Positions 25,122 through 34,655 of a stretch of DNA of 54,335 bases are shown here, in pieces; positions within the stretch are counted from its first letter, which is position 1; each line of letters starts with the position of its first letter. The stretch lies in assembly GCA_022736205.1 (NCBI GenBank), contig DZAT01000004.1:1-54335 (forward strand), written 5' to 3'. The DNA is from Thiomicrospira cyclica. Lineage in GTDB: Bacteria; Pseudomonadota; Gammaproteobacteria; Thiomicrospirales; Thiomicrospiraceae. The notes under the pieces are model-generated. The model was not told the origin of the DNA. It worked only from the letters and a program-made list of their open reading frames with translations, and did not search any database. Both the position numbers and the translations under genes were made by a program.

Positions 25122-28100
25122 TTAAGCTTCGTGCTGCGGCTCTTCAAAAAAACGATACAACGTGGGCAAAACGACCAGTGTTAACAAGGTAGAAGTAATC
25201 AAACCGCCAATCACCACAATGGCTAATGGTTTTTGCACTTCGGAACCTGGACCTGTCGAAAATAAGAAAGGAATCAATCCTAACATTGCTACCAATCCTG
25301 TCATCATAACGGGACGAAAGCGTTGTTGACAAGCGTGTTTTAATGCGCTCAATCGTTCCATGCCTTCATCGCGCAAATTACGGATATAAGAGACCAAAAC
25401 AACCCCATTGAGTACCGCAATGCCCCATAAGGCAATGAAGCCAACGGAAGCAGGAACTGACAGGTACTCTCCTGTTATCCATAGTGCAATTACACCGCCG
25501 ACAGAAGCAAAAGGTAGTACCAGCATAATCAGACTAGCAAGGCGCAATGAACTGAACAACAAAAAGAGTAAAAAGAAAATGGCGGCAATGGTAATCGGAA
25601 TAATAACCATTAAATGACTCATCGCACGTTCCATGTTTTGGAACTGACCACCCCATTCAAAATAATACCCAGCAGGTAATTCGACTTGTGAAGCAACTTT
25701 TTGTTGTAATTCACTAACAAAACTGCCCAAATCTCGTCCTTGTACATTCACACCGACCACGATACGACGCTTCGCATTTTCGCGACTAATTTGCGCGGGA
25801 CCATCGTGAATATCGATTTTTGCCAACTCTCGCATCGGAACTTTTGCTCCATTAGGCGAGATCAATTCGATATCTCGAATGGCTTCAATGTTGTTTCGAT
25901 AATACTCAGGAAAGCGTAACGTCATATTAAACCGTCTTTCGCCCTCGTAAACTTGCGTCGCGACTTTACCACCAATGGCGGTTTCGATAATCGCTTGCAC
26001 GTCGGCCACATTCAATCCGTGCCGAGCAATGATTTTGCGATGAATCACAACATCCAAATATTGTTGTCCGCTAATGCGCTCAAGACGAATATCCCCGACT
26101 CCCGCGATACTAGAAGCAACCCGTGCAATTTCGTCTGCTTTCTTTTTCAGAACAGTTAAATCATCACCAAAAATTTTCACCGCCACATCGGCTTTAACGC
26201 CCGTCACCATTTCATCGACTTTATCAGAAATGGGTTGAGCCATCACCACTTGCGCACCATGTAGCACGCTTAACTTTTGACGAATTTGTTCGGTGATCGT
26301 GTCCTGCGTCCAGCCTTCTGGCCATTGCTCTCTCGGCAACAAAGAAACAATAGGCGTCGATTCATTTTGCGCTTGAGGGTCTGCAGGGCTTTCGCCGCGA
26401 CCCAGTCCCGAAACGGCAGATTTTACCCCTGGTACTTGCATGACCAAACGCATGGCTTCCATTTCAATCTCAAGTGCTTCTTCTAGGCTAATATTTGGCA
26501 AACGGAAAATATTAGGAACAATAGAACCTTCTTTCATTTCGGGAATAAAAGCAGTTCCTAACGAACCAAACAAACTTAAAGCAAACAACAACAGACCAAG
26601 TGCGGCCGTCACTACGAGTTTTTCATGAGACAGCGCCCAACTGAGCAAGACATTGTAAGGACGTTTTAGTAAAGCCACCAACCAAGTATCATGTTCAGCG
26701 CCGCCTTTCAATAAATAAGAAGCGAGCACTGGCGTCAGTGTCAGTGATAATACAAGGGCAACGGTTAATGCAATAGCAATGGTATAAGCTAAGGGCGCAA
26801 ACATTTTGCCTTCCATGCCCTGTAAAGTCATTAAGGGTAAAAATACCAAAATAATAATGCCGACACCGAAGACAACAGGTGTGCCAACTTCGGTTGCCGC
26901 ATTAAAAATGACACGTAAACGACTTTCGCCTTTATTGGCAGGGTCGCCTAGACGTGCATATGCATTTTCAACCACCACCACAGAACCATCAACCATCAAC
27001 CCAATGGCAATTGCCAGACCGCCTAATGACATTAAGTTAGCCGATAAGTCGACCTGATTCATAAAAAAGAAAGTCAGTAATGGCGTGAGTAATAGCGTAC
27101 CAACCACAATAATTGATGAACGCCAGTCGCCTAAAAACAAGACAACAATAATCACTACAAAAACAATGGCTTCTAACAATACCTTAACAACCGTTTCTAA
27201 AGCGGCATCGACTAATTCGCTGCGGTCATAATAGGATACAATTTGCAAGCCATCTGGCAACATGCCGCCATTATTAATTTGCTCAACACGCTCTTGAATA
27301 CGTGTGACGACTTCTTTAGCATTACCACCTCTGAGCATCATCACAATACCACCGACAGCCTCTGTTGTGCCATTTTTGATCACAGAGCCTGTTCGAACGG
27401 CATGCCCAATATTCACACTTGCCACATCTTTAATGTAAACGGGAATACCATCGATTTCTTTTAAGACGATATTTTGTACATCTTCAATATCATCAATTAG
27501 TCCTAGCCCACGAACTAAATACTGCTCGGAGTATTGCGACAAAATACCACCACCCGCATTGGCATTGTTTTTTTCCAGCGCTTGTAATACATCACTTAAA
27601 TTAACTTTGTAATGAAATAGTTTAATAGGATCAGCTAATACCTGATATTCACGCTGGTAACCCCCTTGCGAGTTAATTTCGGCAATCCCCGCAACACCAC
27701 GCAATAGCGGGCGCACCATCCAATCTTGAACCGTACGACGGTACATTAATTCAGATTGCGACAGCATACCCAACTCTGCATCGTTCTTACCTTCGATGGT
27801 ATATTGATAGACCTCGCCTAACCCTGTCGACACAGGACCTAACACAGGCGTTACGCCTGTCGGTAGCTTGTCTTTAACCTCCATCATACGCTCCATCACT
27901 AACTGACGAGCAAAATAGACATCGGTGGCATCGTTAAATACTAAGGTAATTAACGACAAGCCATTCTTATTGAGTGAGCGTAATTCTTCGAGCCCTGGTA
28001 GCCCAGTCATGGCGATTTCGATGGGAACGGTAATAAGGCGCTCTACTTCGTCTGGTGACTTACCGACAGCATCAGTTGCAATTTGTACTTGAATGTTAGT

Positions 28101-28226
28101 GACATCGGGAAAGGCATCGACAGAGAGCTTTGTCAGCGCATGCAGTCCAAAAAACAAACTAATGACAGCGACAGCTGCCACCACAAGACGCTGCTTCAGT
28201 GAAGCACGAATTAATCCTGCAATCAT
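25122..28226 (-). CDS. Heavy-metal efflux RND pump, CzcA/CusA family (system 2)
   Basis: This is a 1034-residue HME-RND pump with the same overall plan as system 1, but from a different branch. Transmembrane helix 4 reads AIGLMVDGSVVVVEN, closer to the AIG...D...EN class that includes CusA. However, the CusA methionine relay is not obvious: the segment ENESTPIVSLL replaces the Met-bearing one, and DKVDEMVTGVK has its Met shifted by one. Substrate could be monovalent or divalent metal. The adaptor gene stop is one base upstream of its start. It is the third gene of the second channel-adaptor-pump-PII operon. Confidence 0.92.
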   Translation of the reverse strand: MIAGLIRASLKQRLVVAAVAVISLFFGLHALTKLSVDAFPDVTNIQVQIATDAVGKSPDEVERLITVPIEIAMTGLPGLEELRSLNKNGLSLITLVFNDATDVYFARQLVMERMMEVKDKLPTGVTPVLGPVSTGLGEVYQYTIEGKNDAELGMLSQSELMYRRTVQDWMVRPLLRGVAGIAEINSQGGYQREYQVLADPIKLFHYKVNLSDVLQALEKNNANAGGGILSQYSEQYLVRGLGLIDDIEDVQNIVLKEIDGIPVYIKDVASVNIGHAVRTGSVIKNGTTEAVGGIVMMLRGGNAKEVVTRIQERVEQINNGGMLPDGLQIVSYYDRSELVDAALETVVKVLLEAIVFVVIIVVLFLGDWRSSIIVVGTLLLTPLLTFFFMNQVDLSANLMSLGGLAIAIGLMVDGSVVVVENAYARLGDPANKGESRLRVIFNAATEVGTPVVFGVGIIILVFLPLMTLQGMEGKMFAPLAYTIAIALTVALVLSLTLTPVLASYLLKGGAEHDTWLVALLKRPYNVLLSWALSHEKLVVTAALGLLLFALSLFGSLGTAFIPEMKEGSIVPNIFRLPNISLEEALEIEMEAMRLVMQVPGVKSAVSGLGRGESPADPQAQNESTPIVSLLPREQWPEGWTQDTITEQIRQKLSVLHGAQVVMAQPISDKVDEMVTGVKADVAVKIFGDDLTVLKKKADEIARVASSIAGVGDIRLERISGQQYLDVVIHRKIIARHGLNVADVQAIIETAIGGKVATQVYEGERRFNMTLRFPEYYRNNIEAIRDIELISPNGAKVPMRELAKIDIHDGPAQISRENAKRRIVVGVNVQGRDLGSFVSELQQKVASQVELPAGYYFEWGGQFQNMERAMSHLMVIIPITIAAIFFLLFLLFSSLRLASLIMLVLPFASVGGVIALWITGEYLSVPASVGFIALWGIAVLNGVVLVSYIRNLRDEGMERLSALKHACQQRFRPVMMTGLVAMLGLIPFLFSTGPGSEVQKPLAIVVIGGLITSTLLTLVVLPTLYRFFEEPQHEA

Positions 28227-28227
28227 G

Positions 28228-29385
28228 CTAGTTGCCCTGCTGCTTGATTAATCGATCGGCATTGAGCTGAAAGACACCGCTTGACACGATGATCTGATCG
28301 GCAGTCAAACCCGACTCAACAGGACGCATGGCATCTTCTTCTTCGCCAAGTTGAACGATTTGGATACGATAAGTGCCCTCTTCTACTTTCACAAATACCT
28401 TATCGAGGTTGTCTTCTCGAAAAATAGCACGTGCAGGGATGGCAAGCCGCTTACTGGGGGCACCGTCAATTTGTAACGTCGCGAGCATATCGGGTTTAAG
28501 TCGTCCATTTTGATTGTCGAGCAATGCGCGAACGCGCAAGGTGCGCGTGTTTGGATTGACGGTATCGGCAACATATGTCAGCGACGTTGTTCTCACTTCA
28601 TCTGCGAGCGCGGGAATGGTAACCTGCACCATTTTGCCGCGACGCATATTTGCACTGTAGCGCTCGGGTACTTCACCAACGACCCAAACTTGCGATAACT
28701 CGGCAATGGTATAAGCTAAGTCAGCGGGTTCTAGGACTTGACCTTGCGAAACCTTACGATCAATCACCACGCCATCAATTGGTGCTCTTAAGGCAGTAAT
28801 TGATTGTATTTGACGCTTAGCATCTAATGTACGAATATCTTGAACAGACATACCTAAAATTTCCATACGATCTTTGCCAGCTTCCCATTCAGCTTGGCTA
28901 GAAAGCAATTCACTTTCACGTCGCTGCAATTCTGCAGCGGCAATGACACCTTCTGCATATAACACCTTCGCTCGAGCAACCGACTTTTGCGCCAACTGAT
29001 AAGCGGCTAACGCCTTAAGGTAGGTTAATTGCGCCTCTGCCAATGCCGATGAATGCACCATTGCCAACACATCGCCTTTTTTGACGACATCACCACGTAA
29101 CACCTTAACTTCTGTAATACGACCAGATACGGTTGTACCCACTCGCGCGACGCGCAACTCATCTAACTCGATACTGCCTGAAACCTTCAGCTTCGTCTTC
29201 CAATCAACGGAAACAACCTGCGTATGACTAAGACGCGTCAGTAGGTCGCTATTAGGGCGAACAAACGTTGAGCTTGTATTTTGCGTATCGCTCGCTTTTG
29301 CTGGTGGTGCAATAGGTTCTTCTTTATCGCAAGCTGCTAATACTCCTAGCAACAACAAAAAAGGCAGACGTGTCATGGATTTCAT
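28228..29385 (-). CDS. Periplasmic adaptor (CusB/CzcB family) of RND system 2
   Basis: The 385-residue membrane fusion protein has a lipoprotein signal (LAAC, Cys19). It has the biotinyl-lipoyl-like halves (GTTVSGRITEVKVLRGDVVKK and LRAPIDGVVIDRKVSQGQVL) around a coiled-coil hairpin, and a beta-barrel domain. It lacks a His-rich metal-binding region. Its start overlaps the channel gene stop by four bases. It differs clearly from adaptor 1, so the two systems were not produced by a recent tandem duplication. Confidence 0.9.
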   Translation of the reverse strand: MKSMTRLPFLLLLGVLAACDKEEPIAPPAKASDTQNTSSTFVRPNSDLLTRLSHTQVVSVDWKTKLKVSGSIELDELRVARVGTTVSGRITEVKVLRGDVVKKGDVLAMVHSSALAEAQLTYLKALAAYQLAQKSVARAKVLYAEGVIAAAELQRRESELLSSQAEWEAGKDRMEILGMSVQDIRTLDAKRQIQSITALRAPIDGVVIDRKVSQGQVLEPADLAYTIAELSQVWVVGEVPERYSANMRRGKMVQVTIPALADEVRTTSLTYVADTVNPNTRTLRVRALLDNQNGRLKPDMLATLQIDGAPSKRLAIPARAIFREDNLDKVFVKVEEGTYRIQIVQLGEEEDAMRPVESGLTADQIIVSSGVFQLNADRLIKQQGN

Positions 29386-30575
29386 TGTTTGTCCTCAATG
29401 GGTGAACTCAATTGAATAATATCGATGCAAGCATAATGACGTTCAAATTGACTGTTCACATAACCACGTTTGACACTTGCAAGGGTTCTTTGTGCGTCGA
29501 TATAGTCCAGAATGCCGCGTTCGCCATATTTATAGGCAGCCTGTGCCACATGGAAAGCAGCCTGTGCTTCGGCAAGCAGACCTGATTCAAAACTTTTACT
29601 TTGACCATCGGCGATTTGATAGTTTAGAACAGCCTTCGTCCAGTCTTGCTTGAGTTGTCTTTCAACATTGTTTAACTGTGCTCGAGACTGGCTGACCTTT
29701 GCTTTGGCGCTGGCAATTTGTCCATCACGCTGATGCCACAACGGCAGTGGCAAACTCACGCCAAGTTTGACACGATCAATACCCATATCATTTTCAGTGC
29801 CTAAAATAATGGTTGGCTGTGGTGTCACTTGTGCTTGTTCGTAGCCAAGGTTATCTTGACTTTGTGCAAGACTGACCTGTGCGGCGCCTGTTATTGGATG
29901 ATGCGCTAGTGGTGGCTGATCTGACTTGGCAAACACACACTGTTGCGGTTCACTCGGTAAGGTCTGTATGACTTCTGGCAAGGTGTTTAACGCAAGCTTT
30001 TCTGCCAATTGCTGACGTGCTAACACATATTGCTGATTGGCAACGCGTTGACGACTTTTGCTCGTTAACCACTCCGCCTCAGCTTTAACCTGCTCATAAC
30101 GGGGTGATTCGCCCACCTGAACACGTAAAGAAACGGCACGTTTTAATTGCGTCAGTAATGCCAACTCTTCATCTGCAAGTGCTAATTCTTGTTGTCTTTG
30201 TGCGATCTGATAATACAAGCGCTCAATTTGACTCATCAATTGACGACGTAGCCAGTTGGTTTGATAAGAAACGAATTCGAGACCTTTATCCGCGCTGGCT
30301 TGTCGATAGCGACGCACATCGGGTGTTTCTAACGGTTGATAAAAGGCAATGCTTTGCTTATCGCGCGTTTCGCCAATCAGCTCTACTGAAGGATTAAGAT
30401 ACTGTCCAGCAGTGGACTGGTCTGCTTGTGCTTGCTCAATTTTTGCTTGCGCCTCTTGCCATTGAGGGTGTTGATCAAGTAAAGATAAGGCTTGTGAAAG
30501 CGCCAAAGGCTGTGCCTGAGCACCTGATATGAGCGCAAAACCAGCAAGAGAACTTAGCATTTGCATCAACTTCAT
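29382..30575 (-). CDS. TolC-family outer-membrane channel (CusC/CzcC) of RND system 2
   Basis: The 397-residue channel has a Sec signal peptide (cleaved after AQA near residue 21) and tandem outer-membrane efflux protein repeats rich in Gln. It opens the second RND operon. A TATAAT box lies 14 bases upstream of its ATG, which would leave a very short leader. Confidence 0.9.
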   Translation of the reverse strand: MKLMQMLSSLAGFALISGAQAQPLALSQALSLLDQHPQWQEAQAKIEQAQADQSTAGQYLNPSVELIGETRDKQSIAFYQPLETPDVRRYRQASADKGLEFVSYQTNWLRRQLMSQIERLYYQIAQRQQELALADEELALLTQLKRAVSLRVQVGESPRYEQVKAEAEWLTSKSRQRVANQQYVLARQQLAEKLALNTLPEVIQTLPSEPQQCVFAKSDQPPLAHHPITGAAQVSLAQSQDNLGYEQAQVTPQPTIILGTENDMGIDRVKLGVSLPLPLWHQRDGQIASAKAKVSQSRAQLNNVERQLKQDWTKAVLNYQIADGQSKSFESGLLAEAQAAFHVAQAAYKYGERGILDYIDAQRTLASVKRGYVNSQFERHYACIDIIQLSSPIEDKQ

Positions 30576-30589
30576 AACGCCACCTATAA

Positions 30590-30595
30590 ATTATA
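30590..30595 (-). promoter_or_regulatory. Predicted -10 box of RND operon 2
   Basis: TATAAT on the minus strand is a consensus -10 box, 14 bases upstream of the channel start. No good -35 box is seen at 16-18 bases, as is common for activator-dependent promoters. The leader would be about eight bases and include the AGGTGG ribosome-binding site. Confidence 0.4.
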
Positions 30596-30633
30596 TTAAT
30601 CGCGAGTATAACCCAAGTTGGTGCAAATGATAG

Positions 30634-31677
30634 CTATTCTCGTAGTAATTTTTCAAAAACATCAGCAGAAACAGGGCGACTTTTGTAATAACCTTGATAG
30701 AGATCGCAACCTTGTTCACGTAAAAAATCAAGCTGATCAATACGCTCAACCCCTTCTGCCAAAACAGAAAAATTAAGTGCTTTTGCCATAGCAATAATGG
30801 TTTTGACAATGGCAACATCATCTTTATTAAACGTAACTTCATCGATAAAGCTTTTATCGATTTTGAGTACATCAAGGGGAAATCGTTTTAAGTAGGATAA
30901 AGACGAATAACCCGTACCAAAATCATCAATCGCCAAACGAACGCCCATCGCACGTAAAGCATGAAGCAACACAACCGATGCCTCTTCGCGTTGCATCAAA
31001 GCACTTTCTGTAATTTCCAACTCCAGACGATTGGCAGGATAATGCGACTGCGCTAACGCACTTTCCACCAGTTGCTGAATATTTTGGTACTGGAATTGAT
31101 ACGATGATAAGTTAACAGCCAACGTCAAATGATGACCTGCATCAAGCCATTGCTTGCCTTGCCGACAGGTCTCACGCAATACAAACTCACCAATAAAATT
31201 AATCAGCCCTGACTCTTCTGCAAGCGGAATAAAAGCATCGGGAAAAATCATGCCTTCGCTCGGATGAAGCCAACGAACCAAAGCTTCCGCGCCAATAATA
31301 CGACCTGTAGCAATTTGCACTTGTGGTTGGTAGAAAACGCGTAACTCACCATGATTAATCGCAAAACGCAGTTTGGCTTCCATATTGATACGGTGCTGTG
31401 ATCGTGCCGTTAGATCATCTGTATAATAGCGATAAGTATTTTTACCTTCGTTTTTGGCGCGATACAAGGCAGCATCAGCATGTTGAATTAATAGTTCTGG
31501 GCTGGTACCGTGCTCTGGAAAAATCGCGATTCCTGCACTCGCACCAATATGCACATCAATACCATTTTCCAAACGAAATGCTTCCGCTAATATCTGAATC
31601 AATTCATCGGTTAGTATGGCGGCATATTCGGGACGATCCAGCGTTTCGATAACAACACAAAACTCATCACCACCCAT
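30634..31677 (-). CDS. GGDEF-EAL c-di-GMP protein, 3' part of a frameshifted gene
   Basis: This frame carries the second half of the GGDEF domain, starting at the intact active-site GGDEF itself, and a complete EAL phosphodiesterase domain. EAL hallmarks are all present: GAEALVRW, VNLSSYQF, LEITESALM, AIDDFGTGYSSL, LKIDKSFI, LAEGVE and LYQGYY. The nominal ATG at 31677 falls in the middle of GGDEF and cannot be a real start. The part continues the 31686-33170 frame after a -1 shift at an A7 run. With that shift the protein is a full CBS-PAS-GGDEF-EAL enzyme of about 845 residues with both active sites intact. Confidence 0.85.
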   Translation of the reverse strand: MGGDEFCVVIETLDRPEYAAILTDELIQILAEAFRLENGIDVHIGASAGIAIFPEHGTSPELLIQHADAALYRAKNEGKNTYRYYTDDLTARSQHRINMEAKLRFAINHGELRVFYQPQVQIATGRIIGAEALVRWLHPSEGMIFPDAFIPLAEESGLINFIGEFVLRETCRQGKQWLDAGHHLTLAVNLSSYQFQYQNIQQLVESALAQSHYPANRLELEITESALMQREEASVVLLHALRAMGVRLAIDDFGTGYSSLSYLKRFPLDVLKIDKSFIDEVTFNKDDVAIVKTIIAMAKALNFSVLAEGVERIDQLDFLREQGCDLYQGYYKSRPVSADVFEKLLRE

Positions 31678-31685
31678 ACGGCTGA

Positions 31686-33170
31686 TTAAATATTTTTTTG
31701 TACAATTTGATTAAACCGTTCCGATATTTGTATCAGCAATGCGTCGCCTGCACTGTGCCCAAAACTATCATTCACATCTTTGAACCGATCAATATCAAAG
31801 ATAATCAGTGCTAACTTTGTTTGTTGCCAACCTGCTTTGTCGATACTGCGTTCGAGCTGTTTTTTTAACAGGCTGCGATTGGCAAGCCCTGTCAAGGCAT
31901 CATAATTAGCAACGAATTCAAGTTGCTCTTCACGTTTTTTATCGGCGGTAATGTCACGAAACTGAGCAAATAAGTAGGACTTTTCATCAAGCACAAAAGC
32001 AGAAGCGCTGACTGCAATGTTCAATAAACTGCCATTTTTATGTCGATGACGTGTTTCGAACTCAGTACGGCTTCCCGTTTCAACAATGGTGCGAATGCGT
32101 TGTAGCGTCTCATTACTGGCTTCGATGGCATCATAATCGTTGATACGCATGGTGGCGAATGCTTCTCGTGTGTAGCCTAACTGCTGTGCAGCAGCGGTAT
32201 TAAACTCGACCGCCAATAAGGTCTGAATATCAATCAATACAATCCCGTCCTGAAGTAACTCGAACAAGGTATGAAACTTAGCTTCGCTCTTTGCTAATAA
32301 ATCTTTATCTTTTTGCAGTTTAATATAGACATTTTTAAGCTCTGATAACGATGTACTTTTAATGTTGATTTGACGAATTAAGAACTCGAAATGACTGCCA
32401 TGCAAGGCTTGTAACAAATCATATCGCGTTAACAAGCCAACGATTTTTTGTTCCCTGTCCGCAATGACAACTTGATGAACGCCATGTTGTTCCATAAGCG
32501 CAGCTGCATCGGATAAAGAATGATCTTCACGAATAATCGGAAAACTGGTCTGATAAATACGCGAAACAGGATCATCCGACAAGGTATTATCGGATGAAGC
32601 ATAGCGTAAAATATCGCGCTCTGTTACCAAACCGATAGGATCCATTTCATCGACAATGATCGCATAGCTACTATGACTTTCTGCCATTTTCTCTGCAGCA
32701 TAACCAATCGTAACCGTGCTCGAAAGCATCACAATCGTTTTGGTCATGACATCCGAAACCTGCTTGTTTCGGTTCAGATCATCAAAGCCAATGTGCCGTA
32801 AAAAATCACCTTGCGTCACAACACCCATTAACCGACCATCATCATCGACAACAACCAAATGGCGATAGCCCTTTTCGGACATCGCTAAATAAGCATCATG
32901 AATCTCGTCCTCAATATGAGCGCTAAAAGGAGGCGTACTTGATACTTCGGACAACAAAGCAGTGCTGCTAATCTCGCCAGAAATGACTTTAAGGCTATCA
33001 CGCTCTGTAAAAATGCCTATAGGTCGGTTATCCGCATCAACAACGATTAAAGAACTGAGGTAATGTCCTACCATAACGTCTAAAGCTTGCTGAATAGGCG
33101 TATTCGGCGAAAGGGTCATGACGTGATCGGTTAAGATTTCTGCTAACGTAATGCGTTGCATGTTTAACAT
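31686..33170 (-). CDS. CBS-PAS-GGDEF sensor part of a frameshifted c-di-GMP enzyme
   Basis: The 494-residue frame has four CBS motifs in two pairs (about 7-125 and 135-260), which usually bind adenine nucleotides. A coiled linker, a PAS domain with a PAC-like tail (about 290-410) and the start of GGDEF (YDALTGLANRSLL, LALIIFDIDRFKDVNDSFGHSAGD) follow. It then reads QIVQKNI and stops at 31686. The expected QKKYLISRMGGDEF continues in the next frame. The missing base is in the A7 run (31693-31699). It starts 42 bases after the photolyase gene and may be the third gene of that unit. Confidence 0.85.
   Translation of the reverse strand: MLNMQRITLAEILTDHVMTLSPNTPIQQALDVMVGHYLSSLIVVDADNRPIGIFTERDSLKVISGEISSTALLSEVSSTPPFSAHIEDEIHDAYLAMSEKGYRHLVVVDDDGRLMGVVTQGDFLRHIGFDDLNRNKQVSDVMTKTIVMLSSTVTIGYAAEKMAESHSSYAIIVDEMDPIGLVTERDILRYASSDNTLSDDPVSRIYQTSFPIIREDHSLSDAAALMEQHGVHQVVIADREQKIVGLLTRYDLLQALHGSHFEFLIRQINIKSTSLSELKNVYIKLQKDKDLLAKSEAKFHTLFELLQDGIVLIDIQTLLAVEFNTAAAQQLGYTREAFATMRINDYDAIEASNETLQRIRTIVETGSRTEFETRHRHKNGSLLNIAVSASAFVLDEKSYLFAQFRDITADKKREEQLEFVANYDALTGLANRSLLKKQLERSIDKAGWQQTKLALIIFDIDRFKDVNDSFGHSAGDALLIQISERFNQIVQKNI
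31692..31700 (-). other. A7 frameshift site in the CBS-PAS-GGDEF-EAL gene
   Basis: On the minus strand the run C-AAAAAAA-T contains the slippery heptamer A AAA AAT in the zero frame. A -1 slip, or one more A in the DNA, joins the two frames exactly with no residue lost or gained in the GGDEF domain. It can be a sequencing indel, a recent mutation, transcriptional slippage or ribosomal frameshifting. Confidence 0.8.
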
Positions 33171-33212
33171 AACTCTCTTTTTTGATAACTTATTCTAACG
33201 TAAAAAACTGGG

Positions 33213-34655
33213 TTACTCTGCCCTAGCTGAACTTAACTTGTTCTTAATCATCTCATACTTTTCTAAGGCTAATTTGCGTGCCGCATCATGCTTCACTATC
33301 GGCAATGGGTAGTCTTTTCCAAGTACCAACCCCGCAGCTTGACGCATCATCGGTGTTAGATCCCACGGAGCATGAATGTCGGTTGACGATAAGGCAGCCA
33401 GTTCGGGAACATACTTACGAATGAACTTACCTTCAGGATCAAACTTTTGCGATTGTAATATCGGATTAAAAATACGAAAGGGTTGTGCTGCATCGCAACC
33501 TGTTGAAGCAGCCCATTGCCAACCGCCATTATTTGAAGATAACTCAAAATCAAGCAATTGTTGTGCAAAATAAGCTTCGCCCCACTGCCAATTAATATCC
33601 AAATCTTTAATTAAAAAAGCAGCAACAATCATGCGCAAACGATTATGCATAAAGCCCGTCTGATTCAGTTGACGCATCGCAGCATCAACAATCGGATAAC
33701 CCGTTCGACCCTCGCACCATGCTTCAAACCAATCTTGCCGATTACCCCAAGGCTGATCTCGCCATTCAACTTTATATGCTTGATTGGATACTGTGGGATG
33801 ATGCCACAAAAACTGCATATAAAACTCACGCCAAATCAACTCAGACAACCAAGTTGCAGCGCCCTCTCCACCTCGTTGCCAAGCTTCAGCTGCCAGTTTG
33901 CGAATTGACAAGGTACCAAAGCGCAAATGTACAGATAAGTAGGAAACGCCTTTGACAGCGGGAAAGTCTCTGTACGCTTTATAACCATCCATACGTTTTA
34001 TAAAATCTTGCCAAGCAATGGCAGCACCCGCTTCACCCGCCTGAACCAACAAAGACTGCTCTATAAAACCCATTTGATTAAGGCTAGATGCTTCTTCGAT
34101 GTTTAAATCGGGTTGCCACAGACGGTCATAATACGACGCAATAGGGTAAGGTGATAAATAAAACGAATTGACTGTTTTTAACCACGCATTTTTGTAGGGC
34201 GTAAATACCGTCAATGGTGTTTTCTTTTGCGATAAAACCTCATCTTTAGCAAAGATGACCTGATCTTTTACCAGTGAAAAAGCAATACCTTTTGCTGTAA
34301 GGGCTAAGTTAACCACATCGTCACGCCTGATGGCATTAGGCTCATAATCTTCAGCTGCAACAACACAGTCAACACCTAAATGCTCTGCTAATGTAGGAAT
34401 CAACTCACTTGCTTTGCCATGTAACACAAACAAGCGTCCACCTTGCAAACTGAATGCTTGTTGCAAGGCATGTACCGATTGCCAAATAAACGTCACACGT
34501 CGATCATTTGCTGGCAAAAGATCCAAAATATCACGATCAAAGACAAATACAGCGCACACCTTCTGCGATTGCTTTAGGGCTTTGTACAAAGCTGCATTAT
34601 CATCTAGGCGCAAATCTCGGCGCAGCCAAAGCAACGTTGAATGTTTATTTAACAT
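33213..34655 (-). CDS. phrB: Deoxyribodipyrimidine photolyase (class I CPD photolyase)
   Basis: PhrB uses blue light and FADH- to split cyclobutane pyrimidine dimers. The 480-residue protein has the N-terminal antenna-binding Rossmann domain (LLWLRRDLRLDDNAAL) and the FAD domain with WLSELIWREFYMQFL, GRTGYPIVDAAMRQL, TGFMHNRLRMIVAAF and NNGGWQWAASTGCDAAQPFRI. The latter blocks hold the FAD pocket and the electron-transfer tryptophans. The start overlaps the end of the B12-binding MerR regulator gene by 11 bases, so the two are translationally coupled. This coupling is typical of LitR/CarH light-response loci. Confidence 0.96.
   Translation of the reverse strand: MLNKHSTLLWLRRDLRLDDNAALYKALKQSQKVCAVFVFDRDILDLLPANDRRVTFIWQSVHALQQAFSLQGGRLFVLHGKASELIPTLAEHLGVDCVVAAEDYEPNAIRRDDVVNLALTAKGIAFSLVKDQVIFAKDEVLSQKKTPLTVFTPYKNAWLKTVNSFYLSPYPIASYYDRLWQPDLNIEEASSLNQMGFIEQSLLVQAGEAGAAIAWQDFIKRMDGYKAYRDFPAVKGVSYLSVHLRFGTLSIRKLAAEAWQRGGEGAATWLSELIWREFYMQFLWHHPTVSNQAYKVEWRDQPWGNRQDWFEAWCEGRTGYPIVDAAMRQLNQTGFMHNRLRMIVAAFLIKDLDINWQWGEAYFAQQLLDFELSSNNGGWQWAASTGCDAAQPFRIFNPILQSQKFDPEGKFIRKYVPELAALSSTDIHAPWDLTPMMRQAAGLVLGKDYPLPIVKHDAARKLALEKYEMIKNKLSSARAE

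Noticed and set aside
25122..28226. Naming the second pump CusA (Cu/Ag)
   Set aside because: The helix-4 motif is similar, but the methionine relay is not at the expected places and no CusF or copper regulator is nearby.
31653..31677. ATG at 31677 as a real start for a separate EAL protein
   Set aside because: It falls within the GGDEF active-site motif, has no ribosome-binding site, and would cut a conserved domain in half.
31686..31702. Calling the A7 site a proven programmed frameshift
   Set aside because: The heptamer fits, but no stimulatory stem-loop or upstream Shine-Dalgarno is clear, and homopolymer errors are common.
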